Shown: positions 26,243 through 34,718 of the stretch, in pieces
Layout: each line of letters opens with the position of its first letter
Position numbering within the stretch: position 1 is the stretch's first letter
NCBI GenBank assembly: GCA_900317715.1
Contig: ONHS01000032.1
Span: forward strand, 1 to 35,906
Direction of reading: 5' to 3'
Length of the DNA: 35,906 bases
Source: an uncultured Bacteroidales bacterium
GTDB taxonomy: Bacteria > Bacteroidota > Bacteroidia > Bacteroidales > WCHB1-69
Translations under genes and position numbers: made by a program
Notes under the pieces: generated by a model
Database searches by the model: none
What the model saw: only the letters and a program-made list of their open reading frames with translations
What the model was told of the DNA's origin: nothing

Positions 26243-29200
26243 TTACCTCTTCAGCACTTTCCCTATATAGTTCTTGACTTTAATCAGGTAAAGTCCTGAC
26301 GGATAACTTCCCAAATCCACCCGAGTCTGCAAATCTGTCAGAGATTGCGAATGCAACAATTTGCCATGAATGTCAAAAACAGACACCAACTCGTCCTGTT
26401 GTAACAATTGCTCGTCATTTAATTCTACCATAACATATTGCGTGGTTGGATTAGGATAGAGTTTTAAATTATTCGCCACCGTATGTTCTTCCACAGAAGC
26501 ATCTAAACGTACATCTAGGAGGAGAACAATAGTGGTAACACAACCGCTCACAGATACGGATTCTTGCGTGAAAATATAGGAACCCGGTGTAGAAGTGTTT
26601 TGTGAAGTGATATTGAACCCATGTTCATTATAGGTTTGTCCGGGCAGCACATCCGCATAATATATGGTCACATTGGGGACCACCGTCAACTGAAGCATAT
26701 ATAAGGTGTCAGCGATGTCGTTGGATTGTTCAACATTGCGTGCCAGATGCTTATACTGGCCTGTTTTGTCGCACGTTTGTCCAAAAAAAGTCAGGCTCTC
26801 GCCTTCACAGATGGTTTCATCCAGATTGACCACAACAGGGGTGATGAAGTTTTGGCTGTGGTACTCAGGGTTCACCAAACGCAGGCTATCCAAGGTGAAG
26901 CCCAAACGGTTCACCGCGCAACTATGCGGAATAGTCACCATGCAGAGATCCAGCTCTTGGGTTCCCCCTGCAGGAAGCAGGAACGGTCCGACAGAGGCCA
27001 GACCTCTACGATCGTAGGGCGTGTTGCCCGCAGTGGCTTCCGTCCATCCGTCAATACCATACATGGTAGGATAGGGGTCAATACCATTAGTACCCCAATT
27101 GCAAGGATCAGTTAAAGAAGGGAACATGAATCTGCAATCCGGGCCATTCGCGCCATTGGAGGGATGCCCATTCGCGCCATAACGCAAATGCGAACCATCT
27201 TTCCAGCAACTGCACATCAACCCATAATACTCTTGCGCATTTTGAGGATCTCCCGTTACGGAGTTGTCGTTGTTATGATAGATGAAACCAGTCATACCAT
27301 AGCGTTCGTTGTCAACAATGCCATCGCCAAAGCCAGTGCCATTGAAAGCATATTGGTCAAGGCCATTGAACAAAAATGGCGTGCAGTCGGCACCTTCGGT
27401 GTAAGCAGGATTGTCTAAGCTGTCAGCGGGCATGTAAGGTCCTGCCAGCAAAGTGAGCGTCTGCACTGGCCATTGTTCGCCATACGCCCAAGCCTGCCCA
27501 TCCCCGTCAATGGCAGAGCCATTATAGCAATAAGCCGTGTTTTTCATCACGTCACAACCCACATAGTCATCATTCGCATAGCCCAAATCCCAGTCACTCC
27601 ACAAACCGATATAGGCGTCCTTGTAGTTATGTTGGGAACGGTTGAAGATCTTATAATTCAAAAACAGAGTGTTGTTCATGATAGAGTCTTGCGGAGCATC
27701 GTAGGCATACACCATCACATGAACTTCCACTCCAAGGGGGCGTCCTTGACTTTCTGTATGAGGGGCATAATTGTCGTTGAAGATGACGAACTGCGCCATG
27801 TCACCGGGAAAGTCAGGATGGTCGCCGTGTGTTGGGTCGTAGTGGTTGTCGCCGTCCACATCGGTGAAGGGTGCTAGCAACCACGCTTGTCCTTTGGTGG
27901 TATCGCCATGCGCAGGCCACTCCAAAATATGCTGCGGAATCACATAATCGGGGTCCTGATAGTTGGCCATAAACTCCAGTACTTCTTGACGGGTGATTTT
28001 AAATGTGCGATCCCATTGAAGGACAGTACTCTCGTCCACAGATCCGTCTGCCAAGGAAAGAGGTCCCGGCCAAGAATCGTTGCCTGTCTGATTGAAACGT
28101 TCAGCCATGACGTGCAAGCTGTCCTGCTCGTCTCTGCCACCCATCCATAAGGAGTAGCAGAAATAAGAGCTCTTGTCGGTACCTTTGGGAACTTTAAAAT
28201 CAGCCTCATCACCAAAGAACCATGCACCGGCGCGAGGGGAAACAGAAGCATCCACATTGTTCACATCAATACGGTTCCCTTGTTGCTCCAAAATGTTCTC
28301 CAATGGATAAAGAGCATAATCTCTTGCCACATTCATGTCGGAGGTGGTGAAGGTGAACACGGGGGCATTGTTGTTGGTCACCACATCGGGTTCTATGCCT
28401 ACGGCAGAGGAATAGAACATGTAAGGTCTTGAAACCCTGATTTTCACGGTAGCGTCATTGGCCAACCAATGGCTTTCTTGACCTTCAGCAGGCATGGGAA
28501 TTCCTGTCCACATCACGTTATTGAAAATTTCCATTTTTTTCGCCTTCCGCGACATTGCATTCATATTGCTTTCGATCAAGGTGGAGAATTTTTGTTTCAC
28601 CCAGTTACATTCATCATATACACCGCATTCATAATAAGGGTATTCGTCTCCATCAGTGCCCACAAAGGTGCCCCCGTATTGACTGCCCGCGGCCGCTATC
28701 GTTTGATTATTGTCGTTGTAGTTTCTGCTTTGGTTGTTGGAACGATAATAGAGGTTCGCCGTATTGCCGGAACTCCCCATAATATATACGTAGTGACGTC
28801 CACCATACAAGGGCTCTCCTAACTTTGTGCGGTCACACACAGGACTGTTATACAATGTGTTGTATTCTTCTTGGGTTAGCGGAATCGGTTGACCGTTGGC
28901 ATCCAACATCAAATTGCCGGTGCTGTCTTTTTGGAAAGCAAACACGTCCGTGGGATTGAAAATCATGTCGTTGCCGTTATTATATATGTCAGCGGAGTTT
29001 TCCGCGAACATAATGTTCAATCGCTCGCCTGTCTCCACGTTGATGGCGTACCCTGGGAACCAACCCAATCCAGTAGTGCCACTGTTGTCGGGATTACCGT
29101 TTTTGTCAACAGAAGGGCAATTCTTGGGTTCATGGCGAATATTTTGATATGTTTGGCCATTGAACTGTTGGTTTACGAGATAATTGTCCTCTGCCCCTGC

Positions 29201-30277
29201 CGAGCCAGCTTCCAATACAACCGCGCGAGTCCACTTGCTCTTGTCGGGGGTTAACACGATATCTACAGAGTAAAGGTTTGTGAGGGTTTGATTATAGCTG
29301 GCGGTGTTGGGAATACTTGAAAGTGTGGTGAAATCATAGTAAGAAGGGGAGGGTGCAACTTCCAATACGAAGACATCTTCCACGAGAAATCTTGCCTTAG
29401 GACCGCCATCGTAAGCGGAAGTCATCACGTAAGGAGCCCAAGTGCCGTTCGCAATGTTTTCATACTGGCCTAAATAGTCCATCCATCCGCGGACTTTCTC
29501 ATAGGAGGGAATATACAGATTGAAGTAATCTTCGGTACGCCACTTCAAATAATCGCACTCGGCACCTGCCTGTACGGAGTTACACTCCCATTTGCTGCTT
29601 GCATAATGTTTGCCAGAGCGAATCCAATTGTCAGGAGTGGATGTTTCTGCATCCTTCAAGCCACCCAGCCAATGGTTGCTGCCACTATATTCTATGGCCG
29701 ACCCTATCAAGTCTGGTTGGGCATACCATGCGTTATTCTTATAGGTGTTGCCACCGTTTTGAGCCACATAATTGGATAAATTCTTATCATGGATGGCGAA
29801 AGGCTGGTTTTTTACTAAAACGGAAATACCGTGGCCCATAATTTCTTCTTCAATCCCTTCACTTATAGTGTGTTGTGAGGTATAGGATCCTAGCGGCTGA
29901 CCATTTTGGCTCCACTCAAGGATCCAATGTGCACTGCTATCAATTAATGAGTTGTCATTAGCAGCTATTGGATTGATTTTCAGGGTGTAATCATAATTTT
30001 TAACGGCTGTGGGGTCGGACACACGCACCAAGATGGGCGAGGTTCCATATTCATATTCGGGTTGCTGCACGCGCCAAGGAGCACCTGACATAATGCTGTT
30101 GGCGGTAGCAGGGGTTAGGTTCAGCCAATTTCCGCCGTTACCTTGTCCTTCGGTTCGCTTCACTTTCACGTACAATTGACCCGATTCCTGAGCCACCAAA
30201 GGCGAATCCGCCAAATTCAAAATAAAAGTGAACAATATGCCCAATAAGGCAATTTTCATAATTTGATGTTTGTCCAT
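26243..30277 (-). CDS. Very large type IX-secreted protein with C-terminal sorting domain
   Basis: About 1344 residues from MDKHQIMKIALLGILFTFIL, which includes a signal peptide ending near VAQES. A frame start 75 bp upstream (30352) is rejected because the -7 element at 30320-30327 lies after it. The C-terminus is a type A Por sorting domain: LKLYPNPTTQYVMVEL, VFDIHGKLLHSQSL, LGSYPSGLYLIKVKN. The body is Asp/Asn/Gly-rich, with stretches such as DVDGDNHYDPTHGDHPDFPG and GIVDNERYGMTGFIYHNND. I recognise no enzyme domain. Probably a surface-attached protein of the T9SS cargo type. Confidence 0.88.
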   Translation of the reverse strand: MDKHQIMKIALLGILFTFILNLADSPLVAQESGQLYVKVKRTEGQGNGGNWLNLTPATANSIMSGAPWRVQQPEYEYGTSPILVRVSDPTAVKNYDYTLKINPIAANDNSLIDSSAHWILEWSQNGQPLGSYTSQHTISEGIEEEIMGHGISVLVKNQPFAIHDKNLSNYVAQNGGNTYKNNAWYAQPDLIGSAIEYSGSNHWLGGLKDAETSTPDNWIRSGKHYASSKWECNSVQAGAECDYLKWRTEDYFNLYIPSYEKVRGWMDYLGQYENIANGTWAPYVMTSAYDGGPKARFLVEDVFVLEVAPSPSYYDFTTLSSIPNTASYNQTLTNLYSVDIVLTPDKSKWTRAVVLEAGSAGAEDNYLVNQQFNGQTYQNIRHEPKNCPSVDKNGNPDNSGTTGLGWFPGYAINVETGERLNIMFAENSADIYNNGNDMIFNPTDVFAFQKDSTGNLMLDANGQPIPLTQEEYNTLYNSPVCDRTKLGEPLYGGRHYVYIMGSSGNTANLYYRSNNQSRNYNDNNQTIAAAGSQYGGTFVGTDGDEYPYYECGVYDECNWVKQKFSTLIESNMNAMSRKAKKMEIFNNVMWTGIPMPAEGQESHWLANDATVKIRVSRPYMFYSSAVGIEPDVVTNNNAPVFTFTTSDMNVARDYALYPLENILEQQGNRIDVNNVDASVSPRAGAWFFGDEADFKVPKGTDKSSYFCYSLWMGGRDEQDSLHVMAERFNQTGNDSWPGPLSLADGSVDESTVLQWDRTFKITRQEVLEFMANYQDPDYVIPQHILEWPAHGDTTKGQAWLLAPFTDVDGDNHYDPTHGDHPDFPGDMAQFVIFNDNYAPHTESQGRPLGVEVHVMVYAYDAPQDSIMNNTLFLNYKIFNRSQHNYKDAYIGLWSDWDLGYANDDYVGCDVMKNTAYCYNGSAIDGDGQAWAYGEQWPVQTLTLLAGPYMPADSLDNPAYTEGADCTPFLFNGLDQYAFNGTGFGDGIVDNERYGMTGFIYHNNDNSVTGDPQNAQEYYGLMCSCWKDGSHLRYGANGHPSNGANGPDCRFMFPSLTDPCNWGTNGIDPYPTMYGIDGWTEATAGNTPYDRRGLASVGPFLLPAGGTQELDLCMVTIPHSCAVNRLGFTLDSLRLVNPEYHSQNFITPVVVNLDETICEGESLTFFGQTCDKTGQYKHLARNVEQSNDIADTLYMLQLTVVPNVTIYYADVLPGQTYNEHGFNITSQNTSTPGSYIFTQESVSVSGCVTTIVLLLDVRLDASVEEHTVANNLKLYPNPTTQYVMVELNDEQLLQQDELVSVFDIHGKLLHSQSLTDLQTRVDLGSYPSGLYLIKVKNYIGKVLKR

Positions 30278-30319
30278 AATACTGTAAGTGTTAATAATCA
30301 ATAAGATACAAAGATGCGG

Positions 30320-30327
30320 CAAATATA
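30320..30327 (-). promoter_or_regulatory. -7 element of the T9SS cargo gene
   Basis: Minus-strand TATATTTG; a possible -33 TTTTG lies at 30350-30354 with a rather long 22-bp spacer. It places the transcript start near 30312 and supports the ATG at 30277. Confidence 0.5.
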
Positions 30328-30373
30328 CAAAATAATTGTCAATGTTGAACAAAAGAAAAAAAAATTAGAAGTG

Positions 30374-30403
30374 TTGGCGGAATTAAAAAAAAGTGTATTT
30401 TTG
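30374..30403 (+). promoter_or_regulatory. Promoter of tRNA-Gly
   Basis: TTG (30374-30376), 19 bp, then TATTTTTG (30396-30403), a good Bacteroidetes promoter. The tRNA begins 15 bases later. Confidence 0.75.
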
Positions 30404-30418
30404 CCGCCGATTTCCCAA

Positions 30419-30491
30419 GCGGAAGTAGCTCAGTTGGTAGAGCACAACCTTGCCAAGGTTGGGGTCGCGAGTTCGAGTCTCGTTTTCCGCT
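30419..30491 (+). tRNA. tRNA-Gly (anticodon GCC)
   Basis: Cloverleaf seen by eye: acceptor GCGGAAG/TTTCCGC (closing G-T pair), D-arm with AGCTCAGTTGGTAGAGC, anticodon stem CAACC/GGTTG with loop TTGCCAA, T-arm GCGAG-TTCGAGT-CTCGT. Discriminator U; CCA is not encoded. Its 3' end is repeated at 32904-32929. Confidence 0.95.
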
Positions 30492-30496
30492 CAAAT

Positions 30497-30524
30497 GTAG
30501 AGACGATGTACGCATCGTCTCTAC
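30497..30524. repeat. GTAGAGAC-type hairpin (copy 2), probable tRNA terminator
   Basis: Arms GTAGAGACGATG and CATCGTCTCTAC around TACG, followed by TTGTTTT, five bases after the tRNA. The stem and following T-rich run fit a terminator for tRNA-Gly. Confidence 0.7.
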
Positions 30525-30626
30525 TTGTTTTAAACGCAAAAATCAGCATTTACGCTTGATCATTCCCCTGTTCTGTCAGGAAAACAATCTATAGATTTTT
30601 GTCTTTCATTGAAAATAAACTTGTGG

Positions 30627-31310
30627 CTATCGCAACAAAAATCGTAATACCACCTCATTATACATCTCCGGATTCTTGTTCGCAATGAAATGGTTGCCCG
30701 GGATAATTTGCAGTTCTGATTTCGGAATTTGAGCTGCGATTAGGCGAGTGTGCGAGTCCTTGATCATGTCTTTGTCGCCAGCAATGACAAGGGTAGGCAA
30801 TAGAATCCGTTTCAGCTCGTCCGGTTCGATATTCGGCTCGTTGACCATCAGCCCAAGCAGTTCGGCATTCTTCCTGGCTTCAGGGCTCTTTTGGGCGAAT
30901 CGTTTTGCAATCCGATAGCCGATTTCAATGGGAATCTGCACCTTTCTCTTTACGCCAGAAGCATTTAAGTTGGCTCCGTTGAGAACCATCTTGTACACAC
31001 GCTCGGGGTGTGCAAGGGCAAATACCATCGCAATGTTCCCTCCATCCGAAAAGCCCAGTATATTAGCCTTCTCAATATCATGCTGGTTCATAAAGTCCAG
31101 AAGATCTTCCGCAAACTGTCGTATGGTGAAAGGCATGTCGCCTCGTGGTGTCTGTCCGTGTCCGCGGGTGTCAAGAGCTATCACACGGAAATGTTGTGCG
31201 AAAGGCTCTATCTGATGTACAAAATAGCTGCTATCCTCACCGTTTCCGTGAAGAAGAATCAGCGGGAACCCATCCCCTTGTTCAATATAGGAGTGTTTAA
31301 TATCCATCAT
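30627..31310 (-). CDS. Alpha/beta hydrolase
   Basis: About 227 residues from MMDIKHSYIEQGDG; a longer start at 31334 exists. Classic fold marks: oxyanion region LILLHGNGEDS, DTRGHGQTP, nucleophile elbow GFSDGG (Ser), acid in AGDKDMI and catalytic His in PGNHF. Likely a cytoplasmic esterase or C-C hydrolase; substrate unknown. It lies alone on the minus strand between the tRNA and the ATPase. -7-like TACTTTTG at 31381-31388. Confidence 0.88.
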   Translation of the reverse strand: MMDIKHSYIEQGDGFPLILLHGNGEDSSYFVHQIEPFAQHFRVIALDTRGHGQTPRGDMPFTIRQFAEDLLDFMNQHDIEKANILGFSDGGNIAMVFALAHPERVYKMVLNGANLNASGVKRKVQIPIEIGYRIAKRFAQKSPEARKNAELLGLMVNEPNIEPDELKRILLPTLVIAGDKDMIKDSHTRLIAAQIPKSELQIIPGNHFIANKNPEMYNEVVLRFLLR

Positions 31311-31380
31311 TTGTTTATTATAGTGATGTCGCATGGCACACGTCCTTCTTTATCCCAAAACTCACTTGTTTTTTGCGCCG

Positions 31381-31388
31381 CAAAAGTA
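31381..31388 (-). promoter_or_regulatory. -7 element of the alpha/beta hydrolase gene
   Basis: Minus-strand TACTTTTG about 70 bp before the ATG at 31310, divergent from the ATPase promoter. The -33 partner is unclear. Confidence 0.45.
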
Positions 31389-31425
31389 CAACTTAAATCT
31401 TGCAATCGGCTTTCGAATTATAAAT

Positions 31426-31505
31426 GTTGGAAAAACGGATGATTTTATTGTTTTTTATGTTGGAAAAATGGATGATTTTTGTATTTTTGCCGTTGGAAAA
31501 ACGGG
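31426..31505 (+). repeat. Three direct repeats at exact 33-bp spacing over the ATPase promoter
   Basis: GTTGGAAAAAyGG occurs at 31426, 31459 and 31492. The first two are followed by ATGATTTT. The second copy contains the -33 TTG of the ATPase promoter and the third covers the predicted transcription start. Spacing of about three helical turns puts all on one face of the DNA, as for cooperative operator binding. Confidence 0.75.
31460..31489 (+). promoter_or_regulatory. Promoter of the DUF4143 ATPase gene
   Basis: TTG (31460-31462), 19 bp, TATTTTTG (31482-31489). The transcript would start near 31496, inside the third repeat and about 16 nt before the ATG. Confidence 0.7.
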
Positions 31506-31511
31506 TAAATT

Positions 31512-32858
31512 ATGATTAAAAGAAAGATTGACAGGTATTTAGAAGAATATTATGCTTCAACAAAGAAAGCTCTCTTGATAACAGGAGCCAGACAAACTGG
31601 AAAGACTTACTCCATTCGCCATTTTGGGCAATCTCATTTCGAAAGCACAGTGGAAATCAATTTTGTTGAAATGAGTGATGCGGTACCTGTGATTTCGACT
31701 GCTAAGAACAGTCGCGATTTGCTGCTACGAATCTCGTCATTGACCACACAACCGCTTATCAAGGGGAAGACATTGATATTTTTTGATGAAGTGCAAGAGT
31801 GCCCCGAGATTGTGACTGCTATCAAGTTTCTAGTTGATGAAGGAAACTATCGCTATATTATGAGCGGCTCGCTTTTAGGGGTGGAACTCAAAGACTTGCG
31901 TTCAGAACCTGTAGGTTATATGGATGTAAAGGAGATGTTTCCTTTGGATATGGAAGAGTTTTTTACGGCTGTCGGTTTGAGTCAAATGGTCATGGACGAA
32001 CTTCGGGATGCTTGGGAAAACAAACGTCCAGTGGATGAATTTGTCCATGCCAAACTGATGGAACTGTTCCGTCTGTATCTCATCGTGGGCGGAATGCCGG
32101 CTGCTGTGCAAAAGTATCTAGACTCCAACAATCTTCAAGAAGTTCTTGCGGAACAGCAGGCTATCCTACGGCTCTATAAACGTGACATTGCAAAATACGA
32201 CAAGAAGAACAAACTTTATATTGAAGAAATTTTCGACCAAATACCATCTGAGCTCAATGCGAAAAACAAAAGGTTTATCTTGAAGAATCTGAACGAAAAT
32301 GCTAAATTCTTGCATTTTGAAAACAGTTTCATTTGGTTAAAGGAGGCAGGTGTTGCATTGCCTGTCTATAATGTGGATGAACCAATCATTCCATTGAAGT
32401 TATCACGTTCCAGAAATTTATTCAAGCTGTTCCAGAACGATGTCGGTCTGCTGGCTAGCCAGTACGCCGACGGCATTCAGCTGCGATTGCTCACTGATGC
32501 CAAAAGCATCAACTTTGGCTCCGTTTACGAGAATGCCATCGCCCAGGAGTTGTTTGCCCATGGATTTGAACTCTATTATTTCAACAGTAAGAAACAAGGT
32601 GAGTTAGATTTTGTGATCGAAAAGAATGGGGACGTCCTTCCCATAGAAGTGAAATCCGGCAAAGATTACCACCGGCACAATGCCCTATCCAATGTGATAT
32701 CCAACCAAGACTATCAAATACCTGAGGCTATCGTTTTCAGCAATGAGAATTTACGTCAATCCGACAAAGTGATGTATCTCCCTATCTATATGGCAATATT
32801 TCTGGAAAAACAGACATCCGTGGATATCACTTACAAAGTGGATTTGTCTGGATTGTGA
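31512..32858 (+). CDS. AAA-family ATPase with DUF4143 domain
   Basis: 448 residues. The N-terminal AAA_14-type ATPase has Walker A TGARQTGKTYS (~25-35), Walker B LIFFDEVQECPEI and sensor-like YIMSGSLLGVE. The C-terminal DUF4143 region includes a restriction-endonuclease-like end, LDFVIEKNGDVLPIEVKSGK (D...E-x-K), characteristic of this family. Role unknown; such genes are numerous and variably present in Bacteroidetes genomes and behave like accessory genes. It sits behind three promoter repeats and before a duplicated tRNA 3' end. Confidence 0.9.
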   Translation: MIKRKIDRYLEEYYASTKKALLITGARQTGKTYSIRHFGQSHFESTVEINFVEMSDAVPVISTAKNSRDLLLRISSLTTQPLIKGKTLIFFDEVQECPEIVTAIKFLVDEGNYRYIMSGSLLGVELKDLRSEPVGYMDVKEMFPLDMEEFFTAVGLSQMVMDELRDAWENKRPVDEFVHAKLMELFRLYLIVGGMPAAVQKYLDSNNLQEVLAEQQAILRLYKRDIAKYDKKNKLYIEEIFDQIPSELNAKNKRFILKNLNENAKFLHFENSFIWLKEAGVALPVYNVDEPIIPLKLSRSRNLFKLFQNDVGLLASQYADGIQLRLLTDAKSINFGSVYENAIAQELFAHGFELYYFNSKKQGELDFVIEKNGDVLPIEVKSGKDYHRHNALSNVISNQDYQIPEAIVFSNENLRQSDKVMYLPIYMAIFLEKQTSVDITYKVDLSGL

Positions 32859-32903
32859 ATATTAGAAAAACAGAAACGACACGGGACCTTTTCCTAGAAT
32901 CTC

Positions 32904-32929
32904 GAGTTCGAGTCCGTTTTCCGCTCAAA
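32904..32929 (+). repeat. Second copy of the tRNA-Gly 3' end (att-like or tRNA remnant)
   Basis: GAGTTCGAGTC followed by CGTTTTCCGCTCAAA repeats 30469-30495 with a single missing base. No 5' tRNA half is found upstream. It is followed, like the intact tRNA, by a GTAGAGAC hairpin. Confidence 0.75.
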
Positions 32930-32930
32930 A

Positions 32931-32964
32931 CACGTAGAGACACGATAAACCGTGTCTCTACGTG
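32931..32964. repeat. GTAGAGAC-type hairpin (copy 3)
   Basis: Arms CACGTAGAGACACG and CGTGTCTCTACGTG around ATAAAC, followed by TTTTTA. It could terminate the ATPase transcript. Confidence 0.7.
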
Positions 32965-33013
32965 TTTTTATAATCAATATTTTCAAGATTGGCATAGACC
33001 CATACGCCGCCCT

Positions 33014-33631
33014 TTACCCGATTCTCTCGAAGTCCGATGCGGGGTGCTTGCAGAGAGGGCAGATGAAGTCATCAGGTAACTCCTCGCCTTCGTATTCGTA
33101 ACCGCAGATGGTGCAGCGCCAGATGGTCTTGCCTTCAGCGGTCTTGCCGACGGGTTCGGGTTTCGGTTTGATGTGCTCCTGATAGTAATTGTAAGTGGCT
33201 GAGGGCACATCGGTGAGTGCCTCCATCTCGGTGATGACACCTATGAAAAGGATGTGCGAACCCAAATCGATGGCCTGCTCTACATTGGCTGAAAAGAAGG
33301 TGTTAGTACCGCGCGTGATGACCAGCGTTCCGTTGCTGATACGGCGGCAGTCGGTGAAATCAGCAAATTTATCGACCGTTTTTCCGCTTTGAAAGCCGAA
33401 ATGCTTGAACAGTTTGAAGTCGGCTGCCTCACTGAGAACGGAGACCGTGAAGCGACCCGAACGCTGGATAAGTTCGGTGGTCAAATTCTCTTTGCATAAG
33501 GCTACGGAGATACGGTTGGGATGCGTCGCCACCTGTCCAACGGTGTTGCTGATGCAGCCGTTGTCGCGATCATTGTCGCAGGTCGTGATGACATACAAAC
33601 CGTATTGGATATTTAAAAGTGGATTGCTCAT
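33014..33631 (-). CDS. Flavin reductase-like protein with C-terminal rubredoxin
   Basis: 205 residues. Residues ~1-150 form an FMN-binding split-barrel of the flavin reductase family (YGLYVITTCDNDRDNGCISN, VGQVATHPNRISVALCKENL). Residues ~165-205 are a rubredoxin with both iron-binding pairs, CTICGYEYEG and CPLCKHPASDFE. A known architecture in anaerobes for electron transfer in oxygen or peroxide detoxification. Single gene, downstream of ruvB on the same strand. Confidence 0.92.
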   Translation of the reverse strand: MSNPLLNIQYGLYVITTCDNDRDNGCISNTVGQVATHPNRISVALCKENLTTELIQRSGRFTVSVLSEAADFKLFKHFGFQSGKTVDKFADFTDCRRISNGTLVITRGTNTFFSANVEQAIDLGSHILFIGVITEMEALTDVPSATYNYYQEHIKPKPEPVGKTAEGKTIWRCTICGYEYEGEELPDDFICPLCKHPASDFERIG

Positions 33632-33697
33632 AAGCTTAATATTTTAATGAATATGAAGGGATATTTCACTGATTCTCAGTGTCAACGATTGTTTCCC

Positions 33698-34711
33698 CTA
33701 GAACAATTCCCCTTGCCCTGACACGTACCGGGATTTCCCTAAATGTGCAAATGCCAGATCGGTGGCTTCGCGGCCGCGCGGAGTGCGCATGAGCTTCCTG
33801 AATCAGGAATGGTTCATAGACCTCTTCAATGGTGCCGGAATCCTCGCCGACCGCCGTGGCGATGGTGCTCAATCCTACCGGACCGCCCTTGAATTTCTCG
33901 ATAATCGTACTCAAAATACGGTTGTCCATCTCGTCCAAACCGTGCCGATCGACATTCAACGCAGTCAAGGCAATTTGCGTGATGGGCAACGTGATAGTGC
34001 CGTCGCCCTTGATTTGGGCGAAGTCCCGCACGCGGCGCAATAGCAAATTGGCGATACGTGGTGTGCCACGACTGCGGCTCGCTATTTCGTAGGCCGCATC
34101 TTCGTCAATAGGGATGTCCAAAATGGATGCGGAACGTTTGATAATATTGCCAAGTGTTTGAGCATCATAATATTGCAAACGCAAGTTGATGCCGAAACGA
34201 GAACGCAAATCAACAAGCCTGAACGGGTGGTGGCACCCACCAAGGTGAACGGGTTGATGGAGATTTGCACGCTCCGCGCACTCGGACCGCTATCGATCAT
34301 GATATCAATCTTATAATCTTCCATCGCTGAGTAGAGATACTCCTCCACTACGGGCGAAAGTCGGTGTATCTCATCGATAAACAGCACATCGTGAGGCTCT
34401 AAGTTGGTCAGCAGTCCAGCCAAATCGCCGGGTTTGTCGATGACAGGTCCGGAGGTGACGCGCACGTTCACGCCCATTTCGTTTCCGATAATGTGCGAAA
34501 GGGTCGTCTTTCCTAATCCCGGAGGTCCGTGCAGCAGGACGTGATCCAACGCCTCGCCTCGCCCTTTCGCCGCGTGCACGAAAACCATCAGATTTTCCAG
34601 AACCTGCTGTTGTCCTTGGAAATCAGTGAATTGCGCAGGGCGTATGGCACGTTCAAACTCCTTGTCGGAAGCTGAAAGATGCTGTTGGGTAGGATCTAAA
34701 TTCTCGTTCAT
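33698..34711 (-). pseudogene. ruvB: ruvB with two frame-disrupting small deletions
   Basis: Encodes the Holliday-junction branch-migration ATPase RuvB in three frame segments. First: 34711 to ~34211, [20 protein letters not shown] through Walker [10 protein letters not shown] and DEIHRLS to GATTRSGLL. Second: to ~33795, [20 protein letters not shown] to YEPFLIQE. Third: back in the first frame, MRTPRGREATDLAFAHLGKS and RYVSGQGELF with stop at 33698. Compared with the usual GLLTxPLRSRF and IQEGFLMRTPRGR, about 7 and 5 bases are missing, 12 in total, so the outer frames agree. Either a truly broken gene or two assembly errors; flanking genes are intact. Confidence 0.85.
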
Positions 34712-34718
34712 AGCAACA

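Noticed and set aside
31426..31505. Short CRISPR-like array (three repeats, constant spacing)
   Set aside because: Only three short, imperfect units with AT-rich related spacers, located on a promoter; no cas genes in the window.
32855..33079. 74-codon frame after the ATPase
   Set aside because: It covers the tRNA 3' remnant and hairpin and runs antisense into the rubredoxin gene.
33698..34711. Programmed frameshifting in ruvB
   Set aside because: No slippery site or stimulatory structure seen, two separate shifts would be needed, and missing bases fall within conserved codons.
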